Source: Vicia villosa (lineage: Eukaryota; Streptophyta; Magnoliopsida; Fabales; Fabaceae). From it: DNA of 64,000 nucleotides. How positions within the stretch are numbered: position 1 is the stretch's first letter; every line of letters begins with the position of its first letter. The stretch is from the NCBI RefSeq assembly GCF_029867415.1, contig NW_026706275.1, positions 62,001 through 126,000 on the forward strand, written 5' to 3'. The notes beneath the pieces are model-generated. The model saw nothing but the letters and a program-made list of their open reading frames with translations. It had not been told where the DNA came from and did no database searches. The position numbers and the translations under genes were made by a program. Below, piece after piece: positions 23,019 through 35,478 of the stretch.

Positions 23019-24953
23019 GGATCTCTTCTATTAGCCAATGCATAATTTTCTTATTTATAATGTTGAAAAACAGAATTGGTTCTCACAGATGCCGAATTGT
23101 AACATTTGACCCTGATTGAAATAGAAAAGCTGCTTCAAGAAAATAAAAGGACACTAAAAGATTTCAAACCAATCCCTTATCCAGATAGATATGTTCTGCA
23201 ACAATTAGGTAATAGACTGATATATGACGAACGCAATTATAACATTGCCAAAACAAAGACAGAATTCACAAATCTCTTTCGTGGACTTACAGGTAAACCA
23301 TTGAAATTATTATTAACTAAATTTTATAATACTACTGTATGTTTGGTTGATCATTTAGCGATTCATAATAACTATATTGTTAGTTATGCTATTGAAGAAA
23401 ACCAATTTTGTGAAAGACCTTACTGATAACCTTGACCCAGATGAACAGACAACCATGTATCAAAAAATTATGCGCGCAGTTGAGTCTCAGAATGGTGCAG
23501 TCTTCTTCCTACATAGTTACGGTGGAACCGGTAAGACATACATGTGGAGAACACTGGCAGCAGCATTAAGGTCGAAGCATGATATATGTCTGACAGTCGC
23601 AACCAGTGGTATAGTGTCATTATTGTTGCCAGGAGGTTGAACTGCACATTCAAAATTTAAGATACCAGTGCCAACGCTCGATAATTCTACTTGCAAAATT
23701 GAGTACAATGATGATGTGGGAGACCTTCTTAGGCAAACTAAACTAATTATTTGGGATGAGGCTCCAATGGCACACAAGCATACTTTTGAAGCACTTGATA
23801 GAACGCTCAGAGACGTAATGTCTAAATACGGTAACTCCAAGGAGATGTTTGGTGGAAAAGTTGTTGTGTTTGGAGGTGATTTCAGGCAGATTTTACCTGT
23901 TGTCCCTCGAGGAAGCCGTTCGGATATTGTACATTCTGCCATAAATGCGTCTTACATATGGAATTCTGTTCAAGTGTTAACATTAACCAAAAACATGCGC
24001 CTCCAATCCGGTCCGACCGAAGATGATAAAAATGAAATGCAACAGTTTTCTGAATGGTTGTTAAGAATTGGCGAAGGAAAAGTATCTGAGCCCAATGACG
24101 GTGTGACAGATTTTGAAATTCCACCTGACCTGTTGATAACACAGTTCGAAGACCCAATCGTCGCCATTGTTGATGCTACATATCCTGACTTAATTCACAA
24201 TTTTCATTCAATCCAATACCTTAAGGGTCGAGCAATTCTGGCTTCAACATTAGAAATTGTGGAACAAATAAACAATCATATCCTTGACTTAATCCCAGGT
24301 CTACATCTCTCTCACTACCCTTTACGAAAAACAACTTTTCATATTAATTTCATTTAACTCATTATATTCTTCATACAGGAGACATGCGGGATTACTACAG
24401 CTCCAATACTGTTGATAAGTCCGAAATCAATGACGACACAGTGGTAAATATCCTAACTCCAGAATTTCTCAGTTCCCTCCGTACATCTGGTTTGCCTACC
24501 CATCATTTAAAGTTAAAGGTTGGAACACCAATTATGATCATGAGGAATATTGATCAGTCAGAAGGACTATGTAATGGAACAAGGTTGATAGTAACAAAAT
24601 TGGGGACACATGTTATTGAAGCTTCGATAATAGCTGGAAAGAACGGTGGCAATCGGGTGTACATCCCACGAATGGATATGTCACCTTCCCAATCACCATG
24701 GCCGTTCAAGCTCAACAGAAGACAGTTCCCCATTATAGTGTCATATGCCATGACAATTAACAAATCCCAAGGACAGTCTTTGGATATTGTTGGTCTATAC
24801 CTACCAAGGGATGTTTTTACACATGGACAAATATATGTTGCACTATCAAGAGTGACAACCAAACAAGGAATCAAGATTTTAATACATGATCAACATGCAA
24901 AAGTTAAAACAACTACAAATGTAGTTTACAAGGAGATCTTTGACAATATATAA
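20566..24953 (+). pseudogene. Helitron Rep/PIF1-type helicase (RepHel), decayed
   Basis: The Rep part includes the two-histidine motif LPHAHIL (about 21885) and a candidate tyrosine in YVSKGYDR (about 22305). The C-terminal PIF1-like helicase has Walker A GGTGKT (about 23523), Walker B IIWDEAP (about 23749), FGGDFRQILP and the late motif YVALSRVT. Rep nicks and rejoins DNA and the helicase unwinds it. Plausible introns: 20766-20847, 21764-21850, about 22916-23072, 23293-23441 and 24298-24380. Damage: a deletion with frameshift near 22640-22655 removes the segment usually found between the TYxxF-type motif and the SYEEIRKVGN block; there is a TAA at 23099-23101 and a TGA at 23638-23640 in place of an arginine-type codon in PGG-TAHS. 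The usual N-terminus also seems to be missing. Confidence 0.88.
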
Positions 24954-25079
24954 TTCCTGTATTTGTTGCTTTTATTATACTGATTCTTAAATTTAAATCC
25001 CTTTTAAGGTTTACTGACAAATCGACACTAAAAAACTTCAAAAGCAATTATAGTGATAGCTGCCAGTTACTGCAATATA

Positions 25080-25770
25080 CTATCCGGGAAACCTATAAAC
25101 GTAACATATTGCACAACGACATCGGACATCAACTCTAAATACAATACATTCACCGGCATCGATTTTATGACATCTACAAAACATATCCCACCCAGGACCT
25201 AACTCAGTATTGTAAGGATCATGAATGTTTGACAGTTTCATTGTTGTGGACATACCGCTGTCCCCACACAAAACAAGAGCTTCATACCCACAACTTCCCA
25301 AGATTCTTGAAGTATTTAACCCCAACTTCTGCAATACAAACACAAACTGTTAAATCATACAATTACTTCATTAAACCTTAACCCAAAAAACTGAAAAGTA
25401 TTAGAATAAGTTACTAAACTAATTTTCCATCATTTAATGAAGACTGAGAAACTGTAACAACAAACGAATGAATTTTGTCATCAAATGTGTATCGGCTGTG
25501 AAAGTACGGTAAATCCACCCAATCTCCCACTTCTTTAAACCAGTTTATTCCAAAATTATTGTCCCCATAATAACCAAATTCAACAATAACGCCGACAGGA
25601 AAAGCATAATATGCTTCTAACAAGCACCAACCACTTATTATCATCGGATGATCGCCAACTTTATTAAAGATCAACTCATGGTGGACACCTTGGTTGTTGA
25701 GCACTGTCCAAACTTTGTTTAATTCGTCATTGTAATTCAGTGTGAATTCTGGATCAATTTCAGGATACAT
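25080..25770 (-). CDS. B3-like DNA-binding protein C, two exons (Helitron cargo)
   Basis: The start is at 25770 (MYPEIDPEF). Exon 1 carries a B3-like motif (HPMIISGW, then VEFGYYGDNNFGINWF). Exon 2 (about 25334 to 25080) follows an acceptor TTGCAG and carries a second B3-like block (TTMKLSNIHD, GPGWDMFC, GECIVFRVDV). Joining AAATTA to AAGTTG keeps the frame but uses an untypical GTTTAG donor; without splicing, exon 1 ends at a stop at about 25417. B3 domains bind DNA in plant transcription factors of the ARF, LAV and REM groups. The fold is assigned from motif pattern only. It is the most downstream of three antisense B3-like genes. Confidence 0.6.
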
Positions 25771-26336
25771 CTTGAAATTTACAATACTTAATTTATGAGT
25801 CGAGAGTATTTTAACATAATAAACAACATAATACCAATACTTAATTACACAAGAAACTGCTGTACATACCTGTGAACATACTTTCGCAATTAAAAAACAG
25901 TCAATCTGTCTGGAATGAATGAGAGTTCCTGTTTTATACATTTAGTAGAAACCAAAGACACAACTTGTGTTTGTATGATACTCAAAACACTGCAAACTAT
26001 ACCTGTTTCAATGTGGTTTTTGGTCTTTTATATAACAACAAACATATATGGTATCAATATTGTAACATTCACATTTAATTTCGGTTATAAACATTCATTA
26101 AAAACTATCTTATAAAACACATCTATTAATATAATAACCACACAATAAACTTAATATTACATATAACATATTATAGGACTTATCCAACAACTGACATGAA
26201 ACATAAAGATACGTCTTAAAATTACATCAAGCTTCGAACAACATAAAACAAACACAACCCCACCACTAATACATAACTATTGTCACACCATCATTACTAA
26301 AACTACATTACATAACACACTCATATTTCAACTGCA

Positions 26337-27348
26337 TTATCCACAACGGGATCGGTTGACCACTGCCACAGCTACCATTTGTGTCCCAGGTTGCACTGAT
26401 GAACAAGGTTTATCGCATATTACAAACCTCAGCCGGTCACCATCTTGAATGCCTCCTTCCTTCACAAAATCGCACCAACCCTTCCAAAGATATCTCTCAA
26501 CTCCATACTCCCTCTTGGAATAATGAAGCTCACACTTGAATACCCTTTTGAAGTTAGAATCACGAAACATGACGCGCGTATAGCGCTTGTCCAAGCAGTT
26601 GCGGACGACTTCTTGAGGAAATTGTTGCAACAATAGCATATAATATATCATCTTTAACCATACAACTTAAATAGAATTAGAGGAAATTCAAAAACAAGAG
26701 TGTTTGAAAAAACTTAACCCAAACATAACTAACTTAATATACTTACAAGCACATTTTCAGAAGCTACTTTGACAGAATCAATAACCTTACACCAGGAATA
26801 GTATTTGTATCCATCCTCTTCCTTCGTATCAATGGATTCCACCCTCCTGCTCCTCTTTTCTTTTGCAATCGTAACAGGAGAAGACCTCCTGTTAGCCACA
26901 TCTCCACTCGCCAAACTGTTATCATGTTTCCCATCAGTCAATCTTTCAACCACAACCTCTTTCCCAGTTATTTGGCTCCATAAACGAGCACTTCTTCTAG
27001 GACCACTGCCAGACGTCATATTAACCTCACTCCCAATGTTCAGCATTTCCCAACTTCTTTTCCATTCTTTCTGAATCCGCCTCTCCTCCAACACCCTCTT
27101 TATGCGATATTCATTTTTGAGCATATCCCATGTTTCATCAAATTTCATCTTCCTTGCATTCCTGCTGAACAGAGACTATTTAGAATCAGTATATAATTTC
27201 CAATAAAACGTGAATCAACGATTGAACATGCAAAAAGAAATAACAGAGCGTGTATCAACATTAGCTGATTAAACCGTCTACATTACAAATCAAATTTACA
27301 CGCAGGAAATCACCTTCCACCAGAAATCATTGAACTGTTCTCCCCCAT
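26337..27348 (-). CDS. B3-like protein B, three exons (Helitron cargo)
   Basis: The proposed start ATG is at 27348 (MGENSSMISGG). A short first exon joins in frame to an exon from about 27167 to 26753, which has a charged helix (EERRIQKEWKRSWEM) and a basic region (GPRRSARLW, KEKRSRRVES). The last exon (from about 26619) carries a REM-like B3 domain: FPQEVVRNCL, VMFRDSNFKRVFKCELHY, YLWKGWCDFVKEGGIQDGDRLRFVI. The W-F-GDRL-F pattern is the usual C-terminal half of B3. Splice sites are GT-AG. No stop was seen in the proposed frame. The target and role are unknown. Confidence 0.65.
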
Positions 27349-28056
27349 TTCACTAATTCCTCAACCAAACTTCTGAAAAACTAGGCGTAAAATCTTTGAG
27401 GGCATAAACCTTATATTAAAAAGTGAAACTACGTAACGTATAGAAACAAACCCAACGTTTCCTACTTCATCTGCAGTAATATATTACTCTATTCATCACT
27501 AATGACACTAAAAGCCCATTACTACTCACACATGACCATTCCTCTATTACAGCCACCAATATACTTAATGTCATAATTCTCTTCAATAGAAACTTAATTC
27601 CAAACGTTAAACGTTATATTAAAACTAATAAACAAACCCAATAAATAACTACAACAATATAAAAATCTTTACAACATAAAAATAAGTCCCAAACGAACAA
27701 ATTGTCTTTCCACTATTAGGTCAATAAAAATATAACGGATAAATGTAATAGTAATATTAGAACTTCTTTTTATATTAATCAACAACACTAATCTATCGGA
27801 ACTTCAGCAAATAATATAATTAATTCAAAACAAAAACACTACCATAACGATAACACACCTATCTTATCATTTAATACATAAAAAAACTTAATTCACAATT
27901 GTTATATGATTGTTCACGGGAAGATCAAAAAAACCATAAACTTCCCCTCTATCCAACCAAAAATTAACAACAATAAAACCAACCATACTGTTCAGGCAAT
28001 ACATATTACCAAAAAAATAAACACAGTCAATATTACAAGTCCAAATCCAAAACGCC

Positions 28057-29515
28057 CTACCCCTTGACCAACGTAACATATAGCCGTCTCGGAGGATTCT
28101 CTATGGTGAACCACAAGGTATCTCTAGTTCGGACATCCCTATTCTTCACATACTCGTGCCATCCTCCGGCCATAAATTTTTCCCTCTTAAACGGCTTTTC
28201 GTTTCGCATTGGCCAGCCAATCTCCACATAATAACTCCTCCGAGTATCTTCATCTATAAGCTCAATGCCTCTTTGATTCCACAGCAGATAGTGTTTTGAA
28301 ACACAGGCAGGAAAAGACTGCAACGAAAACATATAATAGTAAAATCATTGACCCTATCGATTATATCATAACACATAAAAACTCACAGTACTAAAGTATT
28401 ACCTGCACATTAGTCTGCATGCTCTGTCCGTCTTTGACCTCAACCTTCCAACTGTGGTAAAAATCATATCCTTCATCCCCTAACTCATCACTCCCCGAAT
28501 CAGAGCTACGGTCATCGACACAAGGATCCTTCAATAATTGGACAACTTTCATCTGATTTACACTATATTTTTCAAACAGACCTTCATACTCCTCATCTGA
28601 GCTAACATATCTGGAGTATCATCAAAAACATTAATGGCGGTCTTTCAAATAAACAAAATAAATGTCCTAAAATAGAATACTTACACAAATTTAGCCTTCC
28701 TCGATTTGGCCTTCAAACCCTCTCCGGCAACAGTCTCACAACTTCCCTGCCCGCCATCGACTTCTAAACAACTACATATGAAAAACAAGCGCAATAACAT
28801 AAATACAATAGCAAAACATACAAAACAAATAAAATAAGAACCCTTTAAATTCAAAACTCACTAATTTAAGATTATTTACCAGTTCATAGCACCAGGTGCG
28901 GATGTATGGACGTCTGATTTCCCAACAACAACAACAGCTTCTCCTTCGTTATTCATTGCGATGTCATCAACGCCATCCTTAGTATTATCAACACAAACAG
29001 GTTCCACAATAGAGCAAAAATCTTCAAAGGAGATCGACTTAGACCTCTTCCCAGTCTTCTCCTCACGCTCTTCCTCATAATAAAGGTAGTCAGCATATAG
29101 TTCCTTTAATTTTGAATCGTACATACTCACAACCTTATTAGATGAGCAACTGCATGCATACCGAAAATTATTAGCAATGTGATTCAGGCAAGGGGATAAT
29201 CGGTTAATCTACAAAAACAACAAAACCACACAAATGGGTACCAAACAAAAACAATGCATGAACAACTAACAGATTCAAATACCTATTATAAAACACAACA
29301 CCCAGCACACAAATGGATACCATAAATAACAATGCATAAACAACTACCATATTCTAATACCAATGAAATATTACAGACCTTCTAAAACTAACGGGAATAA
29401 CAAAATCGAGAACCAAAACACACATGCAAGAAGAAAGACGAAGTGTCACTGTTAGAAATGGAAAAAAACCATAGAAGTACCTTTCATCTTCAACTTTGCG
29501 GTCTGACCTAGCCAT
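28057..29515 (-). CDS. B3-like protein A, about five exons (Helitron cargo)
   Basis: It starts at ATG 29515 (MARSDRKVEDER), followed by exons at about 29155-28880 (acidic/lysine-rich helix KLKELYADYLYYEEEREEK), 28770-28684, 28617-28403 and 28321-28057. The last exon carries a B3-like C-terminal domain (FPACVSKHYLLW, YYVEIGWPM, GGWHEYVKNRDVRTRDTLWFTI). It resembles B and C in overall design: variable N-terminal exons and one B3-like block at the end. Because the gene lies inside the Helitron ends and opposite to RepHel, it is probably captured or inherited cargo. Exon edges are approximate. Confidence 0.62.
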
Positions 29516-30012
29516 TGTCGTGCTCTGCGAAGTAGTAAGCAAAACGGTTCCAAAATGACAAACAACCTAGGAACCTTCTATTTCGGAAGTACTTCTAAAG
29601 TCTGTAAACAAAAGAGACAAAATGCAGTGTACCACTACTGACTCTTTGTATCCTATTATGTTTCCAAAAAGTTTCTATAACTGTTGGGATTCATTAAATA
29701 TATCTTTTAACAATTATAACACACGTGATATATTTGTTATGCATGGACCCTTCATCATGTAGTACCTTATGCATTCCATTTTATTAAATAGTATAAATAC
29801 AACATATTTACATTTTTGGTACACAAATTAATGATTTACACAATAAATTATTATTACCAGGATTAAATACAATTCAAAAAAATGGAACCTTAAGAGGTAT
29901 GCATAATCCAAATATATTCAAATAAATATTTATCAAAACATCAAAAATATTTACAAAAATTTAAGGTAGACAAATAACTATTAGTTGACCCAAATGACAC
30001 GGCACCAACACG

Positions 30013-30043
30013 TACCCGTGCGCATGCACGGGTATCGCACTAG
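30013..30043 (+). other. Helitron 3' terminal hairpin and CTAG end
   Basis: The perfect 22-bp palindrome (TACCCGTGC-GCAT-GCACGGGTA) is followed by TCGCA and CTAG. The base after CTAG is T, as expected for insertion into an AT dinucleotide. The element's last 500 bp (29516-30012) hold no gene. Confidence 0.92.
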
Positions 30044-30439
30044 TTTTTCCACATTTTTTTATAAAGAAAACTTATGTTTTAAAATGTCCTACAACAATTT
30101 GGTATATTTTACGGATAATTCTAACTTATGCACAATGAGCACAATTAATTTAATAAATATGAAAGTTTTGGATTAGAAATTGTGTATTGACTTTCATAAT
30201 GGTTTAAACTTTTATTTTTCAAGACATGTTTTTCTATTTAAAACTTAAAATTGTTGTTTTCTTGTAAAAATACAACAATTATAAATTGATATGTAATTCA
30301 CGAAGACTTTTACTTTAAGCAAAAAGGCAAAAGCTCATTTTGAATAGATGAAGAAAAATAGATGCAAAAATGTAGGTAGCAAAAATTTGACCTCAAACTT
30401 ATCTAACTACTCTATAGCTCGGAAAGTTAATTTGTTTCT
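30044..30439. other. Non-coding DNA between the Helitron and the copia element
   Basis: AT-rich sequence without a credible gene. Its right part (about 30340-30434) is the first copy of a roughly 120-bp direct repeat whose second copy lies at about 35500-35630. The copia element inserted into the first copy, at TTTCT (30435-30439). Confidence 0.6.
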
Positions 30440-30939
30440 TGATGTGAATTCAATGCCACGAACAAAGTATAAAATAAGGGATGAATAAAGGACAAGGAAG
30501 AAGAGGAACACAAGAATTGGTTATAACTGCTATTCTTTTACTTTCTCTTAAAACAAGATTACAAGTTTACAAGAATAACAAATAACCTCTCTCACCCTAA
30601 ATTAGGATTTGCAGCTTAGCAATGATGAGAGACTAGTATGCTATTTATAATAAAACCTAACATACTAACTAATGGGCTTTTTCAGCAAGGCCCATTACAC
30701 AAGCCAACTTAATAAACAAGCTAACTTAACAAATTAGGGTTTAAACACTAAAACCTAATTTAACATGCTAACAACTCTAGCATCTTCGACATCTGCATGC
30801 TAGACCCATCTTCGACTACAGCATGCACACTTCGACACCAGCATGTGAACAATCCTTCGACTTCATGCTTAACTCTGTCGAACTGTCGAACCAAGAAGCT
30901 ACCCTTCGACAATACTAGAGTTCGATCCAATATCTCACA
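30440..30939 (-). repeat. 3' LTR of the copia element
   Basis: 500 bp, ending in sense CACATCA at 30440. A purine-rich tract (complement of 30940-30955, CCAAGGTGGAGATT) lies directly upstream in sense, as expected of a polypurine tract. Confidence 0.93.
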
Positions 30940-30981
30940 AATCTCCACCTTGGACCTAACTCTACAACGTCAAGGAACAAA

Positions 30982-33900
30982 CTAGCTTTCTTCATGCAGC
31001 TTTATCAACTGCATACAATGGAAAAACTTGCAACTCGGCAATGTCTTGGTGATCATATCAGCAGCATTGTCTTCAGTCGAAACCTTCAGCACTTGGACTT
31101 CTCCACGCTCGATTACTCCTCTGACGAAATGCAGCCTCACATCAATGTGCTTAGTTCGCTCATGATAGGCTGAATTCTTCGACAGGTGTATTGCACTTTG
31201 ACTATCACATTTAACAGTGATACCTCGACCTTGAAGTTTCAGCTCATTCGCAAAACCTTCAAGCCACAATGCTTCTTTCACAGCTTCAGTTAGGGCAATA
31301 TACTCCGCTTCAGTGGTTGATAGAGCAACAACCTTCTGAAGTGTTGCTTTCCAACTAATTGCAGTGCCAAACATAGTGAAAACATATCCAGAAATAGATT
31401 TTCTGGAATCCATACAACCTGCATAATCAGAGTCGACATATCCTTCTATTACTGCTTTACTATCTTCACCCAAGGCTCCACCATAAATTAGGACTCTATT
31501 CAGAGACCCATTTATGTACCTTAAAATCCACTTCAATGCTTGCCAGTGAGCCTTTCCAGGATTCGCCATGTACCTGCTTACAAGACTGACTGCGTAAGCT
31601 ATGTCGGGTCTAGTACAGACCATAGCATACATCAAAGAGCCGACTATATTAGCATATGGGATGCTATTCATATAGGCTCTTTCGACATCAGTACTGGGAC
31701 ACTGATCAATACTCAGCTTGAATTGAGGGTTTGTTGGAGTCACAACTGGCTTCGAATTCGACATACCATACTTTTCAAGAATCTTCCGTAGATATGCCTC
31801 TTGAGATAAGCATATCTTCGACTTCTTTCTATCTCTCCGAATGTCAATTCCAAGAATCCTGGAAGCAGCTCCCAGATCCTTCATAAAGCAACACTGTTGC
31901 TTGCTATGAGAATATCATCCACATCACATCTTCAACACTGTTGCTTGCTATGAGAATATCATCCACATAAAGCAACAAAATAACAAATGAATTACCAGGT
32001 CGAAATCTGAAGTAAACGCAGTGGTCGAACTGACTTCTAATGAAACTTATGCGTGCCATGAACTTGTCGAATCTCCTATTCCACTGTCGAGGAGATTGTT
32101 TCAGCCCATACAAAGATCTCTTTAACTTGCACACATAATCTTCCTTCCCCTTTTCGACATACCCTTCAGGTTGCCTCATCAGGATCGTTTCATCTAGATC
32201 ACCATACAAGAACGCAGTCTTCACATCCATCTGTTCCAGTTCAAGATCGAACTGTGCCACCATGGCAAGCAACATTCGAATGGACCTATGCTTCACAACA
32301 GGAGAAAACACATCATTGAAGTCGACACCTTCTTTCTGAGTGAAACCCCTTGCAACTAACCTTGCCTTGTATCTTTTCGACGTCACTCCTTCAATTCCTT
32401 CCTTAACTTTGAAAATCCATTTACAGCTGACTAACCTTGCCCCATCAGGTTTCTTGATCAGTTCCCAAGTATGATTATCATGAAGAGATTTCATCTCATC
32501 ATCCATGGCCTTCAGCCATTCAGTCTTATTTCGACTCCTCATAACTTCCTTATAGTCTCTAGGTTCTTCGTCTAGAACCTCACTTGCAGAGATTAAGGCA
32601 TAAGCTATAAGATCTGCATATCCAAGTCTTTGAGGTGGCTTGATGACTCTTCTCGACCTATCTCTCGACAATAGGTAGTCATCGTCAGTTTCCTCAACTT
32701 CAGCATCTTCTGCTTCTTCTTCGACTTCATCTGGGATATGCAATTCAGCATCAACATGCTCCACCTCAACAGGAATCTCTACCTGTTCCAGCTCTTCGTC
32801 AGATGTTTCTGTACTTCGACCAACATCATCAGTTTTCTTAAAAGCCATTTCAGCTTCATTGAAAACTACATCTCGACTGGTGATACACCTCCTGTGACCT
32901 GGCTCTAGGCACCATAGCCTATAAGCTTTGACTCCTTCAGGGTATCCCATGAACATGCATTTCAAAGCTCTAGGTTCGACCTTGTCTTGCCTAATGTGAG
33001 CATAGGCTACGCAGCCAAATACTCTCAGTTTGTCGAGATCTGGTGGATGTCCCGACCAAACTTCTTCAGGTGTCTTCATATCTAACGCTGTCGAAGGACA
33101 TCTGTTTATCAGATATGTTGCTGTCGAAACAGCCTCAGCCCAGAACACCTTTGTTAACCCCGCACTAGTCAACATGCATCTAACTCTCTCCAAAATAGTT
33201 CGATTAAACCTTTCAGCCAAACCATTTTGCTGTGGAGTACCTGCAGTAGTTCTATGCCTTGCAATACCAGAGGCAGCACAAAAATTGTCGAATGCCTCAT
33301 TGCAAAATTCAAGGCCATTGTCGGTTCTCAACCTCTTGACCTTTCTGCCAGTCTGATTTTCAACCAGAGTCTTCCAACTTTTGAAATTCTCAAAAGTTTC
33401 ATCTTTAGTCTTCTGGATGAATACCCATAATTTTCTGGAATAATCATCTACTATGGATAGAAAATACCTTGCTCCTGAATGTGATGCACACCTTGCAGGC
33501 CCCCAAAGATCAGCATGGATGTAATCAAGGGATCCATGTGTTCTTTGTTTGCCTTTGTTGAACTTCACTCTGCAAGATTTTCCAAGTACACAGGGTTCAC
33601 AAAACTTCAGCTTTTCGACTTTGTCTCCACCAAGCAGATTTTGTTTCCCTAATTCGACCAGACCCCTTTCACTGACATGGCCCAATCTCATGTGCCAGAT
33701 TTCTGTTTTCGACAAAGGTTTCGTGGATGCAACATTTGTCGAACCACTTACAACTTCAGCCTCAAGAGTATACAAGCCTTGTTTCTTCACGCCTCTCAAG
33801 ACTTCCTTCGAACCCTTCATGACTCTTAGGATACTTTTCTCTCCTTGGAAAACATATCCTTTCTTGTCGAATTCACCAAGAGAAAGCAGATTTCTCTTCA

Positions 33901-34948
33901 AATCAGGAACATACCTGACTTCAGTCAACAATCTTATTGACTCATCATGGAGCTTGAATCTTACAGATCCAACACCTGCAATCTTGCAAGCCTTGTTGTT
34001 TCCCAGCAATACTGATCCACCATCTTGATCACATAATTCCTCGAACAAGTCTTTGTTTGGAGTCATGTGCCAAGTGCAACCTGAATCCATAATCCACTCC
34101 TTCTTAGAGTCACTGCTTGAAACCACAAGAACATCAGATGATTCGAAATCATCTTGAATAATGGCAGCGTTGCCATTATCCTTACCTCCATGATATTTCA
34201 AGCGTTCAGGGCACACCTTTCTTGTGTGACCCTCCTTCTTACAATGGTAGCACCGAATGCCAGATGCTTCGCCACTGTAAGTCTTCGACTGGCTTTTGCC
34301 TTTCTTCTTGTCGAACTTACCATCCTTTCGTAAGAGTTTTCCTTTAACGGCCAAACCTTCGCCAACAGTCGAAGGTTTATGCTCCTTTCGTTCATTCAAG
34401 TCCTTAGAGTACAAGGCTGATTGAACTTCTTCAAACGTCAGGGACTCCCTTCCATACAAGAGAGTTTCTTTGAAGTGAGCATGTGATCGAGGCAAAGAAC
34501 ACAATAGTAACAGCGCTTGATCTTCATCATCGATCTTCACATCAATATTTTCAAGATCAAGAATCAGCTTGTTGAACATATCCAACTGCTCAGCCAATAC
34601 TTTGTCTTCAATCATCTTGAATGAATACAAAGCTTGCTTCAGGTAGAGTCGATTTACCAGCGATTTGGTCATATACAAACTTTCAAGTTTCACCCATAAC
34701 CCTGATGCCGTCGTCTCCTTTGATACCTGCCGGAGAACCTTATCACCAAGGCTCAACAAAATTGCGCTGTGTGCTTTCTCGATCATATTCGTCTTCTCCG
34801 CTGCCGTCAATTCTGCATTCATGGCTGCCTCTCCCTTCAACGCTTCCAAACAACCCTGCTGAACCAGTAGGGCTTTCATCTTCAAGCGCCACAGACCGAA
34901 ATCATTCACTCCGGTGAACTTTTCAATCTCATACTTTGTTGAAGGCAT
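30982..34948 (-). pseudogene. Copia gag-pol polyprotein, frameshifted in the reverse transcriptase
   Basis: The start is at 34948 (MPSTKYEIEKF), just inside the 5' LTR. Domains in order: gag with CCHC zinc knuckle (CYHCKKEGHTRKVC, about 34250); protease WIMDSGCTWHM (about 34085); integrase zinc finger and DLWGP, LRTDNGLEF, GLAERFNRTI; RT with VSCKWIFKVK and LLYVDDILIAS (about 31960); RNase H with DSDYAGC, STTEAEY and KHIDVRLHF. The frame from 34948 stops at 31904 and resumes at 31884. In between, about 36 bp that encode the catalytic YVDDILIAS segment are repeated, with loss of the normal link to MKDLGAASRILGI. The protein should therefore lack the RT thumb and RNase H, although the LTRs are almost identical. 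Confidence 0.93.
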
Positions 34949-34973
34949 CTTCTCCACGCTCACCGCACCAATT

Positions 34974-35473
34974 TGTTGTGAATTCAATGCCACGAACAAA
35001 GTATAAAATAAGGGATGAATAAAGGACAAGGAAGAAGAGGAACACAAGAATTGGTTATAACTGCTATTCTTTTACTTTCTCTTAAAACAAGATTACAAGT
35101 TTACAAGAATAACAAATAACCTCTCTCACCCTAAATTAGGATTTGCAGCTTAGCAATGATGAGAGACTAGTATGCTATTTATAATAAAACCTAACATACT
35201 AACTAATGGGCTTTTTCAGCAAGGCCCATTACACAAGCCAACTTAATAAACAAGCTAACTTAACAAATTAGGGTTTAAACACTAAAACCTAATTTAACAT
35301 GCTAACAACTCTAGCATCTTCGACATCTGCATGCTAGACCCATCTTCGACTACAGCATGCACACTTCGACACCAACATGTGAACAATCCTTCGACTTCAT
35401 GCTTAACTCTGTCGAACTGTCGAACCAAGAAGCTACCCTTCGACAATACTAGAGTTCGATCCAATATCTCACA
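34974..35473 (-). repeat. 5' LTR of the copia element
   Basis: 500 bp, in sense from 35473 (TGTGAGATATTGG) to 34974 (CACAACA). The following AATTGGTGCGGTGAGCG is the likely primer-binding region; it does not match the common copia TGGTATCAGAGC type. Confidence 0.93.
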
Positions 35474-35478
35474 TTTCT

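Larger units (their letters stand above)
17089..30043 (+). mobile_element. 13-kb Helitron carrying RPA-like, Rep/helicase and three B3-like genes
   Basis: The 5' end reads A|TCTATAATATAAGAAAG at 17088/17089. The 3' end is a 22-bp perfect palindrome (30013-30034) followed by TCGCACTAG and then T at 30044. The TC start, hairpin plus CTAG end, and insertion between A and T without duplication are the Helitron hallmarks. Inside are a Rep-helicase gene and an RPA1-like gene on +, both usual for plant Helitrons, plus three consecutive B3-like genes on -. The Rep-helicase is broken, so this copy is no longer autonomous. Confidence 0.9.
30440..35473 (-). mobile_element. Ty1/copia retrotransposon, Tork/Tnt1-like
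   Basis: The 5,034-bp minus-strand element has LTRs at 30440-30939 and 34974-35473 and a target duplication TTTCT at 30435-30439 and 35474-35478. Two differences were seen between the 500-bp LTRs (about 0.4%), so it is very young. One is in the third base from the sense 3' end of the LTR. The polyprotein order protease-integrase-RT-RNase H identifies Ty1/copia. The gag opening (STKYEIEKFTG-NDF-LWR) resembles the Tork/Tnt1 group as I recall it. The reverse transcriptase is disrupted. Confidence 0.95.

Noticed and set aside
25080..29515. B3-like genes as host genes next to a shorter Helitron
   Set aside because: The hairpin-CTAG end lies beyond them at 30043, and no Helitron end was found between 24953 and 25080.
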